From the NCBI RefSeq assembly GCF_024112395.2, contig NZ_CP078013.2, positions 2,976,001-3,040,000 of the forward strand: 64,000 bases of DNA, in the 5' to 3' direction. Made by a program: the position numbers and the translations under genes. Below the pieces are notes generated by a model. The model did no database searches and was not told the DNA's origin. It saw only the letters and a list, made by a program, of their open reading frames with translations. Source of the stretch: Pseudomonas pergaminensis (lineage in GTDB: Bacteria; Pseudomonadota; Gammaproteobacteria; Pseudomonadales; Pseudomonadaceae). This document shows, one piece after another, positions 8,353 through 19,014 of this stretch; within the stretch, counting starts at the first letter, position 1, and each line of letters begins with the position of its first letter.

Positions 8353-9498
8353 TCAGCGTTTTTGCAGACTGCGCTCCATGCGTTGCAGGCCTTCTTCCAG
8401 CATCGCCCGTGGGCAGCCGAAGTTCAGGCGCACGAACTGTTGGCTGTCGTCGCCGAATTCGATACCCGCGCTCAAGCCGACCTTGGCCTGTTCGAGGAAA
8501 AACTGCTGCGGGTCATCCAGGCCCAGGGCGCTGCAGTCCAGCCAAGCCAGGTAGGTGCCTTGCGGCGCTTGCATGACCACGCCGGGCAGGCGGGTTTGCA
8601 CGGCGTCGAGCAGGTAGTCGCGGTTGGCTTGCAGGTACTGCACCAGTGCCTCGAGCCAGTCAGTGCATTCGCTGTAGGCGGCGCGGGTGGCTTCCAGGCC
8701 CAGGGGGCTGACGCTGTCGACCATGCCGCACCGGGCCTGGTTGAAGCGCTCGCGGATCTCGGCGTTCTGCACCACGGCGAAGCAGGTCTTCAGGCCGGCG
8801 ACGTTATAGGCCTTGCTCGCCGACATCAGCGTGATGGTGCGCTGGGCGATCTCGGGGCTGAGACTGGCGGTGGGGATATGACGGCGGCCGTCGAAGCACA
8901 GCTCGGCGTGGATTTCGTCGGAGATGATCAACGCACCGTGTTCCAGGCAGGCATTGGCCACGGCCAGCAGTTCTTCACGGGGGAAGACTTTGCCCACGGG
9001 GTTGTGCGGGTTGCTCAGCAGCAGCGCGCCGGCGCCGTTCAGTGCCTGGCGCAGGGCCGGCATCGGCGTGACGTACTCACCGTTGAGCAGCTCGAAGGGC
9101 ACTTCGATGCGCGGCAGGTTCCAGTGTGCCGGCGCCAGGCGGATTGGCCGGTAGTTAGGGGTTTGCAACACCACCGGCTGGCCCGGCTGCACAAACGCGT
9201 GCAGCGCCATGTTGAAGCCCGGTTCTACGCCCGGCAGGAACAGCAACTCATCCGGCTGCACGCGCCAGGCGTACTTGTTCCACAGGTCGGCAATGATCGC
9301 CTCGCGCACATCCGGCCCCGCGACGCTGTAGCCCAGCACCTGTTGGTCGAGGCGTGCGTGCAGGGCCTTCAGCACGGCGGGTGGGGCGGCGATGTCCATG
9401 TCGGCGATCCACATCGGCAAAACGTCTTGCGGGTAGCGGTTCCACTTGGTGCTGCCGGTGCCGAGGCGTGGGTGGATCGTGTCGAAATCAAAGCTCAT
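8353..9498 (-). CDS. patB: PatB/MalY-type cystathionine beta-lyase (PLP)
   Basis: A 381-residue fold-type I PLP enzyme of the MalY/PatB subgroup, which cleaves the C-S bond of cystathionine or cysteine conjugates to give ammonia, pyruvate and a thiol. Diagnostic features: the N-terminal KWNRYPQDVLPMWIADMD segment typical of this subgroup, SNPHNPVG at 162-169, SDEIHAEL with the PLP-nitrogen Asp194, and the Schiff-base lysine in SASK229. Length matches the family (380-400). The gene stands alone: upstream is a 59-bp gap from the flavodoxin-fold gene, downstream is a shared hairpin. Whether the main role is methionine metabolism or C-S lyase detoxification cannot be told from the sequence. Confidence 0.85.
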   Translation of the reverse strand: MSFDFDTIHPRLGTGSTKWNRYPQDVLPMWIADMDIAAPPAVLKALHARLDQQVLGYSVAGPDVREAIIADLWNKYAWRVQPDELLFLPGVEPGFNMALHAFVQPGQPVVLQTPNYRPIRLAPAHWNLPRIEVPFELLNGEYVTPMPALRQALNGAGALLLSNPHNPVGKVFPREELLAVANACLEHGALIISDEIHAELCFDGRRHIPTASLSPEIAQRTITLMSASKAYNVAGLKTCFAVVQNAEIRERFNQARCGMVDSVSPLGLEATRAAYSECTDWLEALVQYLQANRDYLLDAVQTRLPGVVMQAPQGTYLAWLDCSALGLDDPQQFFLEQAKVGLSAGIEFGDDSQQFVRLNFGCPRAMLEEGLQRMERSLQKR

Positions 9499-9557
9499 GG
9501 GGGGCTCGTATCAGGGCGTCAGGCGCAGGAATGGCGCTGATTCTAGCGCCATTATTT

Positions 9558-10151
9558 TTATAGGCCAGAGCTGATTGCGAGCGACAGTTGCCGATGGGCC
9601 TGTTCCAGCGCGCGATTCACCGCTTCTTCACCGCGCACCATGGCCGGCAGGTACACAAAATCTACCGACTCAATACCCACCGTCGCCAGGATCGCGGTCA
9701 TGTACGGGGTAAGGAAGTCCGGTTCATGGCCTTTGCGGGCGTTACCCGAGCTGACCAGCACAAAGGTTCGCCGGTCCTCCAGCAAGCCGACCTTGGCCAA
9801 TTGCGCATTCACCGTAAAGCTGCGCTGGATGCGCACCACGTGGTCGATCCAGGCCTTGAGCGCCGCCGGCACGGTGAAATTGTGCACCGGGGTGCACAGA
9901 ATCAGCAGGTCGCAGGCTTCCAGTTCCACGATCAACTGTTCCGAGAGAGCCGTGGCGCTGCTGGTGATTGCGCCGGGGGTGGTCAGCGCGTTGGCATATT
10001 CACGGGTCAAGGGCGGCAGTGCCTGGGTGCCGTAGTCACGCTCGGTCACCTCGGCGTCCGGTACCAGGTCGCGCAGCAGGGCACGGGCCAGTTTGAAGGT
10101 CTGCGCGGCTTTACCGTGGGGGCTGAAACCGAGGAGCAGGGCGCGGGTCAT
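9558..10151 (-). CDS. NAD(P)H-dependent flavodoxin-fold reductase
   Basis: A 197-residue protein of the flavodoxin-like/AzoR-MdaB superfamily (FMN-dependent quinone or azo reductases). The first strand with a phosphate-binding loop (LLLGFSPHGKAAQTFKLAR) is followed by the characteristic C-T-P-V-H-N-F-T-V-P-A-A-L-K-A-W-I-D segment near residue 105 that packs on the flavin. It is the last gene of a three-gene operon; its ATG overlaps the GNAT stop by 4 nt (10148-10151), implying translational coupling. A role in electrophile or quinone stress fits the AhpD-like first gene, but the substrate is unknown. Confidence 0.8.
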   Translation of the reverse strand: MTRALLLGFSPHGKAAQTFKLARALLRDLVPDAEVTERDYGTQALPPLTREYANALTTPGAITSSATALSEQLIVELEACDLLILCTPVHNFTVPAALKAWIDHVVRIQRSFTVNAQLAKVGLLEDRRTFVLVSSGNARKGHEPDFLTPYMTAILATVGIESVDFVYLPAMVRGEEAVNRALEQAHRQLSLAISSGL

Positions 10152-10588
10152 TGGCTGAGGTCCTGGGAAAAGTGCATGCCCAGGGGCAACAGGCCCTGGC
10201 GGAAATAGAAGCGTTGGGCCAGGGCCATGTGCATGCCGGTGTCCAGCACCAGCCAGCGATAGCCGTGGGCGCGGGTTTCGTCACGCACGTGGTCAAGCAG
10301 TCGTTCACCGAGGCGGCGCCGCTGCAACGTGGCGTCTACCACCAGGTCATCGATGTAGATAAAGCGGCCATACAGGGTGTTTTCGGTCAACCGGTAGCCG
10401 GCCAGGCCGATCACCTGGCCGTGTTCCCGCGCGGCGAGCAGGCGATAGCCGTTTTGCCGTTGGCGCTGGACTTGCTCGGCGAACGCCGTGGCGTCGGTGA
10501 GGTGCGGGCGCAGCTGCTGCATCACTGCAAAGCTGGCGACGCAATCGGCCTCGGTTTCCATCTGGACGAACTCGACGTGTTCATTCAT
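10148..10588 (-). CDS. GNAT-family N-acetyltransferase
   Basis: A 146-residue GNAT protein that probably transfers an acetyl group from acetyl-CoA to an unknown amine. The acetyl-CoA loop is visible as RRLGERLLDHVRDET after the IDDLVVDATLQ strand, and the C-terminal WLVLDTGMHMALAQRFYF strand/helix is typical. I chose ATG 10588 because it overlaps the stop of the preceding gene by 8 nt and gives the normal GNAT N-terminus; the open frame continues upstream to 10651 but that part lies inside the previous gene. Middle gene of the CMD-GNAT-reductase operon. Confidence 0.85.
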   Translation of the reverse strand: MNEHVEFVQMETEADCVASFAVMQQLRPHLTDATAFAEQVQRQRQNGYRLLAAREHGQVIGLAGYRLTENTLYGRFIYIDDLVVDATLQRRRLGERLLDHVRDETRAHGYRWLVLDTGMHMALAQRFYFRQGLLPLGMHFSQDLSQ

Positions 10589-11057
10589 GGCTGTGGTTCT
10601 CCAGGTGAGCCTTGATTGCCGCCGGCACTTTGCGAAAGCTGATGGCGACACGATTGAGGGCGTTCATCAAGCCGATGGCCAGGGTCAGGTCGGCGACTTC
10701 CTTGTCGCTGAACACCGCCGCGACCTGTGCGTAATCCGCATCCGGCACCTGGGTTTGCGCGACCGGCGTTACCACCTCGGCCCAGGCCAGGGCTGCCTGC
10801 TCACGCGGGGTGTAGAGTGGCAGTCCCTCACGCCAGGCGGCCAGCAACATGATTTTTTCCAGGCTCACGCCCAGCTTGAGCAGGTCGCGGGAATGGCTGT
10901 CCAGGCAATAGGCGCAGCCGTTGAGTTGCGAGACCCGCAGGTACACCAGGTCGATCAGTTCTTTTTCCAGGCCGCAGCCGTGGATATAGCTGTGCACCGA
11001 GCCCAGGGCTTTATAACCGGCGGGGGCGGCCAGGGCGTAGTCGAGACGGTGTTTCAT
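10581..11057 (-). CDS. Carboxymuconolactone decarboxylase / AhpD-like protein
   Basis: A 158-residue all-helical CMD-family protein. The redox motif C48-A-Y-C51 with D53 and H55 (NGCAYCLDSHS) is the AhpD-type peroxidase active site, so disulfide/peroxide chemistry is more likely than decarboxylation. First gene of an operon with a GNAT and a flavodoxin-fold reductase. It is transcribed divergently from the MocR-type regulator at 11189 across a 131-bp gap, an arrangement in which MocR proteins usually control the divergent operon. The physiological reductant and substrate are not evident. Confidence 0.88.
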   Translation of the reverse strand: MKHRLDYALAAPAGYKALGSVHSYIHGCGLEKELIDLVYLRVSQLNGCAYCLDSHSRDLLKLGVSLEKIMLLAAWREGLPLYTPREQAALAWAEVVTPVAQTQVPDADYAQVAAVFSDKEVADLTLAIGLMNALNRVAISFRKVPAAIKAHLENHSHE

Positions 11058-11122
11058 GGGCGATCCTTATTGCGGTGAAGAGATGCGCCATTTTCGTGGC
11101 TGGCCGGATGGCCTGACAGGGG

Positions 11123-11158
11123 CATGATTGGACAAGTGGGTTGGGACATGATCAGACT
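11123..11158. promoter_or_regulatory. Candidate MocR-type direct-repeat operator
   Basis: CATGATTGGAC at 11123-11133 and CATGATCAGAC at 11148-11158 match at 9 of 11 positions and lie 25 bp apart in the gap between the CMD operon and the MocR-type gene. MocR regulators commonly bind direct repeats in such divergent gaps; the assignment is inferred. Confidence 0.35.
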
Positions 11159-11188
11159 TCGGCCTGTCTTCCCGCCGAGCCACTTGCG

Positions 11189-12565
11189 ATGTCGTCACTG
11201 CCCAAATACCAGGAAATCTACCGGCGTTTTCGCCAGGCCATCGACCAGGGCCAATTGCGCGCCGGCGAGCGCGTGCCCTCGGTGCGGGCGCTGGCCCAGG
11301 AGCTCAAGGTGGCGCGGGGCACGGTGGAGGCGGCGTATCAACTGCTGGTCAGCGAAGGTTTCTTCGAGGCGCGCGGGCAAGCGGGGACCGTGATTGCCGA
11401 GGCGCTGCCGCAGGTGTCGGTGAAACCCATGCCGGTTGCGCTGCCGGTGACTTCAGGCCCTCGGCCGTTGCAAATGGGCCTGCCCGCCCTGGATGCGTTC
11501 CCGCGCAAATTGTGGGCACGCCTGGTGACCCAGCAAGTGCGCCGCACCGATGCGGACAGCCTGGCGATGGGCGACGTGCGCGGCACCCAGGCGCTGCGTG
11601 TGGCGATTGCCAGCTACCTGGCGTTGTATCGCGGCGTGGAGTGCACGCCCCAGCAGGTGTTTGTGTGTGCCGGGTATGCGGGCGGCCTCACCCTGGTCTG
11701 CGAAACGCTTGCGATGGCGGGGCAGCGCTGCTGGTTCGAAGACCCCGGGTACTTGCATGCGCGGCAGTTGTTGAGGCATCGCGGTGTGGAACTGGTGCCG
11801 GTGCCGGTGGATCGCGATGGGCTGGATGTCGCGCAGGGCATTGCACGGGGGCGTGGGGCGCGACTGGCGATAGTCACCCCGGCGCACCAGAGCCCCTTGG
11901 GTGTGGCGTTGAGCCCGCTGCGGCGGCAGGCCTTGCTGGAATGGGCGCGAGAGCAGGGCAGTTGGGTGGTAGAGGATGACTATGACAGTGAATTTCGCTA
12001 TCGCGGGCAGCCGTTGGCGGCGCTCAAGAGCCAGGATACGGATGACCGAGTAATCTATGCCGGAAGCTTCAGCAAGATGCTGTTCCCGGGGTTGCGCTTG
12101 GGGTATCTGGTGGTGCCTGTGTCGTTGGTGTCGGCGTTTGAGCGTGCGGCCGAGGCGTTGCAGCAGCGTGGGGCGCAGTTGTTGCAATTGACGGCGGCGG
12201 ATTTTCTCGAGCAGGGGCATTTCACCCGGCATTTGAAGAAGATGCGCCAGTTGTATGCGCAGCGCAGGGCATATCTGGTGGAGGCGTTGCGCGTGCATTG
12301 TGCCGGGTATCTGCGGGTGGATGAGCAGGCGGGGGGGATTAATTTGCTGGCGCGGTTGGTGGTGGATGTGCCGGACCTTGTCGTGGCTGAGGCCGCTGGT
12401 GGAGCGGGGTTGGCGGTGCAGGCACTGTCTTCCTGGACGCTTGAGGCTGGGCGGGGGCAGGGGGTGTTGATGGGGTTTACCAATGTGGCTTCGGCGTCTG
12501 ACGCGGTTGTGGTCGCCATGGTTTTGCGTGATGTGATTGATAAGTGCATAACCGTTGACCAATAA
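11189..12565 (+). CDS. MocR-family regulator (GntR wHTH + aminotransferase domain)
   Basis: A 458-residue MocR/PdxR-type transcription factor. The N-terminal ~70 residues are a GntR winged helix (YQEIYRRFRQAI ... GERVPSVRALAQELKVARGT). The rest is a class I aminotransferase fold with the PLP lysine in SFSK296MLFPG and VEDDYDSEFRY upstream. Such proteins bind DNA as domain-swapped dimers and sense PLP or an amino-compound adduct. I start at ATG 11189 because it gives the canonical N-terminus; a TTG at 11141 would add 16 residues. The likely target is the divergent CMD-GNAT-reductase operon. The last codons and stop lie inside a dispersed repeat end (12552-12578), so the C-terminus may have been reshaped. 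Confidence 0.88.
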   Translation: MSSLPKYQEIYRRFRQAIDQGQLRAGERVPSVRALAQELKVARGTVEAAYQLLVSEGFFEARGQAGTVIAEALPQVSVKPMPVALPVTSGPRPLQMGLPALDAFPRKLWARLVTQQVRRTDADSLAMGDVRGTQALRVAIASYLALYRGVECTPQQVFVCAGYAGGLTLVCETLAMAGQRCWFEDPGYLHARQLLRHRGVELVPVPVDRDGLDVAQGIARGRGARLAIVTPAHQSPLGVALSPLRRQALLEWAREQGSWVVEDDYDSEFRYRGQPLAALKSQDTDDRVIYAGSFSKMLFPGLRLGYLVVPVSLVSAFERAAEALQQRGAQLLQLTAADFLEQGHFTRHLKKMRQLYAQRRAYLVEALRVHCAGYLRVDEQAGGINLLARLVVDVPDLVVAEAAGGAGLAVQALSSWTLEAGRGQGVLMGFTNVASASDAVVVAMVLRDVIDKCITVDQ

Positions 12566-12578
12566 CGGATATGTACTC
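12552..12578. repeat. Terminal fragment of a dispersed repeat
   Basis: CCGTT...AACGG mini-hairpin followed by ATATGTACTC. The 18-mer AATAACGGATATGTACTC (12561-12578) recurs exactly at 34766-34783 at the end of the hairpin-rich element there. It contains the stop codon of the MocR-type gene (12563-12565). Confidence 0.6.
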
Positions 12579-12602
12579 AACGCTGAGCAACTGAAAAAGA
12601 AT

Positions 12603-12627
12603 GCGCTCCCACGCAAGGTGGGAGCGC
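12603..12627. terminator. Hairpin between convergent genes
   Basis: Perfect 10-bp stem GCGCTCCCAC / GTGGGAGCGC with a 5-nt loop, between the MocR-type gene (stop 12565) and the nucleoside hydrolase (stop 12636). The stem resembles a REP core (GTGGGAGCG). Confidence 0.65.
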
Positions 12628-12635
12628 CGGGCCGG

Positions 12636-13712
12636 TCAGTGCTTGACCGGCGTCGGCAGGGTCACGAGGTTGACGTAGCCATCCCAGAATTTCTTCTGGT
12701 CCACACCGAACACCACCTTGGCCTTCTGCGTGCCTACCGGGGCGCCTTTCTGGTAGCCCAGTGCGCGGCCGTAGTCGGCGCCGAAGGTGGCGTCTACACC
12801 CACCCACAAATCGCGCGATTGCGTGACAATCTCTGGGTTGACCAGGTACAGCGCCGGCAAGCTGTCCCAGGTAAAGCTGTGGTAGCTAGGGTCCTTGTCG
12901 AACAACGGCCCGAACTCATGCGTGTACAGGTCGGCAATCGGGCCTTTCTGGGCGATCACGCGTTGGTACACCGCCTTGTCGAAGGTGACTTTCTCGCACA
13001 CATCGTTGGGGAAAATCACGTGTTCGATCGGCGCGCGCAACACGATCTTCGCGGCCTCCGGGTCGAACCACCAATTGAATTCCGCCGCCGGCGTGGTGTT
13101 GCCCGGAATCTCCAGGGCGCCACCCATGTACACGATGCGCTTGATCAGCGGCACGATATCCGGCGCCGAGCGAATCGCCAGGGCGACGTTGGTCAGCGGG
13201 CCGACGGCAAGGATCGTCACCTGGTGCGGGTTGGCGCGCACGCTTTGCACAATGAACTGCGCGGCCGTCTCGCTGCGCAGTTTCGTGTGCGTGGCCAGGC
13301 CATCCGGTGGCGTGACCAACTGCGCGGGCGAGGTAGGACGCGGGTTCTTGAACGCCCCTGGCCAACCGGAACCGAACAGGGCCTTTTCCGCCTCATAGGT
13401 GGCGTAGTCGTGCAGCAGCGGGTAGGCGGCGCCGGAATAGACGCCGACCTCTTTCTCCACGCCCATGCGTTCCACGGCCTTGAGGGCATCGACCTGTTCC
13501 TGGTCGACCCAGGCGTTGCCACTGACCAGGGTCATGCCCAGCAGCTCGATGCGTTTTTGCGCGTGCAACTGGGCGAGCATGATGAAGGCTTGGCCGTCAT
13601 CGTTGAGCACATTGAAGTCGGTGTCGAAGATGACTTTTTCCGCGGCCTGCGCGGTGCCGGCACACAGGCCGACCGCCACAAGCAACGCACAGCGTTTCAA
13701 GAAGCCTTGCAT
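12636..13712 (-). CDS. Secreted nucleoside hydrolase in the nic cluster
   Basis: A 358-residue inosine/uridine-preferring nucleoside hydrolase that cleaves N-ribosidic bonds to free base and ribose using a Ca2+ bound by Asp residues. A clear Sec signal peptide (residues 1-23, ending AGTAQA) places it in the periplasm, unlike the cytoplasmic E. coli Rih enzymes. The Ca2+-binding N-terminus reads D30-T-D32, then D38-D39-G instead of the common DDA. The VGPLTNVALA motif and the N-W-W-F-D-P-E-A segment near 225 are family hallmarks. It starts 28 bp after the nicT stop on the same strand and probably shares its transcript. A role releasing nicotinate or nicotinamide from ribosides is an attractive inference from context only. 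Confidence 0.85.
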   Translation of the reverse strand: MQGFLKRCALLVAVGLCAGTAQAAEKVIFDTDFNVLNDDGQAFIMLAQLHAQKRIELLGMTLVSGNAWVDQEQVDALKAVERMGVEKEVGVYSGAAYPLLHDYATYEAEKALFGSGWPGAFKNPRPTSPAQLVTPPDGLATHTKLRSETAAQFIVQSVRANPHQVTILAVGPLTNVALAIRSAPDIVPLIKRIVYMGGALEIPGNTTPAAEFNWWFDPEAAKIVLRAPIEHVIFPNDVCEKVTFDKAVYQRVIAQKGPIADLYTHEFGPLFDKDPSYHSFTWDSLPALYLVNPEIVTQSRDLWVGVDATFGADYGRALGYQKGAPVGTQKAKVVFGVDQKKFWDGYVNLVTLPTPVKH

Positions 13713-13740
13713 GGTGATTCATCCGAAAAAGTTGTTGTTA

Positions 13741-15051
13741 TCAACGGTTCACCAGTTTCGCCGGCAAGGCGATGACCAGGAAGCTGCTGAGAATCAGGCA
13801 GCCAGCGAAAAACCACAAGGCACCGGCACTGCTGCCCGTGACGTCGATCGCAACGCCCATCAACGAGTTGCTCACCAGGCCTGCGATATTCGCCACCGAG
13901 CAGGCCAGGGCAAAGCCGGTGGCCGCCGCAGTGCCTTTGAGAAAGGTCGCCGGCAGGCTGAAGAACACCGGCACCGCGCCGATGATCGCCGCCGAGGCAA
14001 TCGCGAACAGCGCCACGGTGGCCGCTACGTTATGGGTGAAGAAGGTGCTGGTGGCCATCGCCGCCGCACCGATGAAAAACGGCACGATGATGTGCCAGCG
14101 GCGTTCGCGGTGCTTGTCGGAACTGGCACCGATCAGCAGCATGCCGAGCAGGGCGGCGACGCTTGGTAGTGCAGTGAGCACGCCGATATGGAAGGTGTCG
14201 GTGACCCCGGCGTTGCGGATGAAGGTCGGCATCCAGAAGCCCATGGCATAGGCGCTGAGCAGGATCGAGAAGTCGATACCGCCGAGCATCCACACTTTGA
14301 GGTTGAAGAACCCGTCACGGAAGCTGTGCTTGCTGCCGGCGCCGTCGGCGTCATCCTTGCGCAGTTCGGTTTCCAGCAGGGCCTTTTCCTCAGCCGACAA
14401 CCATTTGGCTTGCTGGTAGGTGTTGGGCAGTGCCCAGAAGGTCAGCACGCCCAGCAATACGCTGGGTACCGCTTCGATCAGGAACAGCCACTGCCAGCCG
14501 CGCAGCCCGCCCATGTGGTCGAAGTGGCCCATGATCCAGCCGGACAGCGGGCCGCCGATCACGCTGGACAGCGGCAGGCCGATCATGAACAGCGCGATGA
14601 TGCGCCCGCGCCGATGGGTGGGGAACCAGGTGGTCAGGTAGTACAGCACGCCCGGCAGAAAGCCCGCCTCGGCCGCGCCGAGCAGAAAACGCAGGATGTA
14701 GAACTGGGTGGTGGAGGTGACCAGCATGGTGCAGGCCGAGAGCAGGCCCCAGGTGATCATGATGCGCGCGATCCAGATTTTCGCGCCGACCCGTTCCAGC
14801 ACCAGGTTGCTCGGCACTTCGAACAGGATGTAACCGACAAAAAACAGGCCGGCACCGAGGCCGAACGCGGTTTCGCTGAACTGCAGTTGGTCGAGCATTT
14901 GCAGTTTGGCGAAGCCGATGTTGATGCGGTCGAGGTAGGCGGCCAGGTAGCAGAAGCACAGGAACGGAATCAGTTTCCAAGTGATCTTGTGGTAAAGCGT
15001 GTTGACCGGGTCGGCGACGGTGGTCGCGGGCGCTGCATTCGCAATGGGCAT
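13741..15051 (-). CDS. nicT: MFS nicotinate transporter NicT
   Basis: A 436-residue, 12-helix major facilitator of the anion:cation symporter subgroup (NicT, phthalate and tartrate carriers). The N-terminal RINIGFAKLQM after helix 1 and the FLPGVLYYLTTWFPTHRRGR loop are typical. In P. putida the neighbour of nicF/E/D/C with this fold imports nicotinate. Start 15051 has AGGAGACACCC directly upstream. A 320-bp gap with a REP doublet separates it from nicF, so it may have its own promoter or depend on read-through. No nicP porin gene is present beside it. Confidence 0.85.
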   Translation of the reverse strand: MPIANAAPATTVADPVNTLYHKITWKLIPFLCFCYLAAYLDRINIGFAKLQMLDQLQFSETAFGLGAGLFFVGYILFEVPSNLVLERVGAKIWIARIMITWGLLSACTMLVTSTTQFYILRFLLGAAEAGFLPGVLYYLTTWFPTHRRGRIIALFMIGLPLSSVIGGPLSGWIMGHFDHMGGLRGWQWLFLIEAVPSVLLGVLTFWALPNTYQQAKWLSAEEKALLETELRKDDADGAGSKHSFRDGFFNLKVWMLGGIDFSILLSAYAMGFWMPTFIRNAGVTDTFHIGVLTALPSVAALLGMLLIGASSDKHRERRWHIIVPFFIGAAAMATSTFFTHNVAATVALFAIASAAIIGAVPVFFSLPATFLKGTAAATGFALACSVANIAGLVSNSLMGVAIDVTGSSAGALWFFAGCLILSSFLVIALPAKLVNR

Positions 15052-15195
15052 TGGGTGTCTCCTGGCGGTGACTTATGGTTTTTATACAGCCGCTTTTGTT
15101 CCAGCACTTCGGAGTGCTGTAGAAGCGACTTCCAAAGGCAGTGTCAGAAGACTGAGAGCGGCGCCTGGACACGATCCATATGGACGCCGGGCATA

Positions 15196-15283
15196 TGTGG
15201 GAGCTGGCTTGCCTGCGATGGCATCGGCGCGGTGTCACTGTTACACCGCAGCGTCTGCATCGCGGGCAAGCCCGGCTCCCACA
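15196..15283. repeat. REP doublet in the nicF-nicT gap
   Basis: Inverted arms TGTGGGAGCTGGCTTGCC at 15196-15213 and its imperfect complement ending GGCTCCCACA at 15283. It fills the centre of the 320-bp gap 15052-15371, in which I see no gene. It may attenuate read-through from nicCDEF into nicT. Confidence 0.8.
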
Positions 15284-15371
15284 GGGATCGGTTTCCACAT
15301 TTGAATGTGTTCCAAGGCCGGGCCTCAGTTTGTTCAAGACCGCACTCTATGGCGCGGTTCTCAGTACCGTC

Positions 15372-16004
15372 TTATTGCTCCTTGAATTTGCGCATCGCCT
15401 CCTGCTTGCTCACTACGTCGCCATACTTGCTGTCGATATCGAACAGGTTGGCTTCATGGGGGGCCGGGTGCCGGTCGCCGACGCATTCGCGCACGACGAT
15501 GGTGCGAAACCCGTGTTGCACCGCATCCACCGCCGTGGCGCGGATGCAGCCGCTGGTGGAACAACCGGCCAGTACCACGGTGTCGATGCCCTGGGCATGC
15601 AGCATCGGCGCCAGGCTGCTGCCGAAGAACGCACTGGCGTACTGTTTGGTGATCACCACTTCATCGGCCTGGGGCAACACGTCGGCGCAGAACGCCGCCA
15701 GTGGGTTGCCTTCGATCATGTCTTTCATCACCGGGGCCTTCTTGACCCAGATCCCGCCATCGACGAAATGGCCGGGATGGTAGCGGATATTGGTGTGCAC
15801 CACCGCAATCCCGTGCTTGCGTGCGGTGGCCAGCAGCTCGACGCTTTCAGCTACAGCCGTGACCACACCCGGCGCAAACAGCGGCGCGCCTTCGGTGGTG
15901 TAGCCCTGCATGAAGTCGATCATCAGCAGTGCGGCTTTCTTGCCGAAGCCGATGCGGTTGCCCCATACGCCTTGGTAGTTGGCGTCGGCGGATTGTTCAC
16001 TCAT
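15372..16004 (-). CDS. nicF: Maleamate amidohydrolase NicF
   Basis: A 210-residue isochorismatase-fold amidohydrolase that converts maleamate to maleate and ammonia. The catalytic triad is visible: Asp30 in MIDFMQGY, Lys120 in ITKQYASAFFG, and Cys153 in AGCSTSGC153IRAT. Length matches NicF (about 210). It is the last gene of the nicC-nicD-nicE-nicF run, 83 bp after nicE with a short REP-like hairpin in between. Related N-carbamoylsarcosine amidases share the fold, but the neighbours make NicF the clear choice. Confidence 0.92.
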   Translation of the reverse strand: MSEQSADANYQGVWGNRIGFGKKAALLMIDFMQGYTTEGAPLFAPGVVTAVAESVELLATARKHGIAVVHTNIRYHPGHFVDGGIWVKKAPVMKDMIEGNPLAAFCADVLPQADEVVITKQYASAFFGSSLAPMLHAQGIDTVVLAGCSTSGCIRATAVDAVQHGFRTIVVRECVGDRHPAPHEANLFDIDSKYGDVVSKQEAMRKFKEQ

Positions 16005-16026
16005 CGTTCAACCCCTCATTCATGTC

Positions 16027-16068
16027 TGTCGTGAGCGCGCTTTTTTTGCGGCAAGCCCGCTCACCACA
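16027..16068. repeat. Short degenerate REP hairpin
   Basis: TGTCGTGAGCGCGCT (16027-16041) pairs with AGCCCGCTCACCACA (16054-16068) at 13 of 15 positions. It lies in the nicE-nicF gap and could reduce nicF expression relative to nicE. Confidence 0.6.
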
Positions 16069-16087
16069 AAGGAACTCTCCGCTCCCG

Positions 16088-16840
16088 TTAATAAGCGCCG
16101 GAAAGCAGGGCGCCAGCACCGGGAACGATAGGTTCCAGGTCCAGGGCCTTGAGCATCGCGTAGGTAGTGGCGATGGCGGCGGTGAGCACCGGTTTGCCGG
16201 TTTGCGCCTCGACCTTGGCCACCACTGGCAGCGATTGCATCTGCACGCAGGCGGACAGCACGATCACATCGACACCTTCCAGGTTCATGCCGGCGACGAT
16301 AGCCGGCAGGTTGGCTGGATCGTGGCGGGCCACTTCGAGGTTGTCCGGGATCTCCAGCGCACGCCAGTCCACCACCTCGAAGCCTTCTTCGCGGATGTAG
16401 TTCACCACCAGTTCGGTCAGCGGTTTCATGTACGGCGCAACAATCGCGATGCGCTTGGCGCCCATCACTTTCAGGCCTTCGATCAAGGCGCCGGCGCTGG
16501 TGATCACCGGGGCGTTGGCGTCGTTGTCGGCGGTGGCTTTGCGCAGGCGTTGTTCGGAGTTGCGGTGATAACCCAGGCCCATGGCCATGATCGCCACCAG
16601 GCACGCATAACCCAGCACATCGACCTTGGCGTCGGACAGCTCGACGGCACAACGGTCGGACTCGCCGTCCATGGCCGCCAGTTCTTCCTTGCGCACTTGC
16701 TTCATGCGCATGCGGCTGGAGTGAAAGGTAAAACGCTCGGGGCGGATCGCCTGGCGTGCGGTGAGCATCGCCGGGATCTCGGTTTCCATGGTGGTGTTGG
16801 AACTGGGCACGATCTGGCCGATGCGGTAAGGCTTCTGCAT
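16088..16840 (-). CDS. nicE: Maleate cis-trans isomerase NicE
   Basis: A 250-residue Asp/Glu-racemase-superfamily enzyme that isomerises maleate to fumarate, the last step of the nicotinate pathway. Two catalytic cysteines are visible, Cys80 in LGYAC80LVAIM and Cys198 in VLSAC198VQMQ. The N-terminus QIVPSSNTTMETEIP is the conserved substrate-binding stretch. I chose ATG 16840, preceded by GGAG at a 6-nt distance and giving the family length of 250; an in-frame ATG at 16852 would overlap that ribosome-binding site. It follows nicD closely. Confidence 0.93.
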   Translation of the reverse strand: MQKPYRIGQIVPSSNTTMETEIPAMLTARQAIRPERFTFHSSRMRMKQVRKEELAAMDGESDRCAVELSDAKVDVLGYACLVAIMAMGLGYHRNSEQRLRKATADNDANAPVITSAGALIEGLKVMGAKRIAIVAPYMKPLTELVVNYIREEGFEVVDWRALEIPDNLEVARHDPANLPAIVAGMNLEGVDVIVLSACVQMQSLPVVAKVEAQTGKPVLTAAIATTYAMLKALDLEPIVPGAGALLSGAY

Positions 16841-16854
16841 GGTGGTCTCCATGG

Positions 16855-18896
<2,042 letters not shown>

Positions 18897-19014
18897 TCAT
18901 AGTTATCCCGTGTAACGTGATGTAGCCAATAAATACGGGGATTGTTTCGATAGGTAACGTTTTGGCGCGCCGCTTGCAGTCTGTCTGCAATTCGGGTCTT
19001 ATCGTTATTAAATG

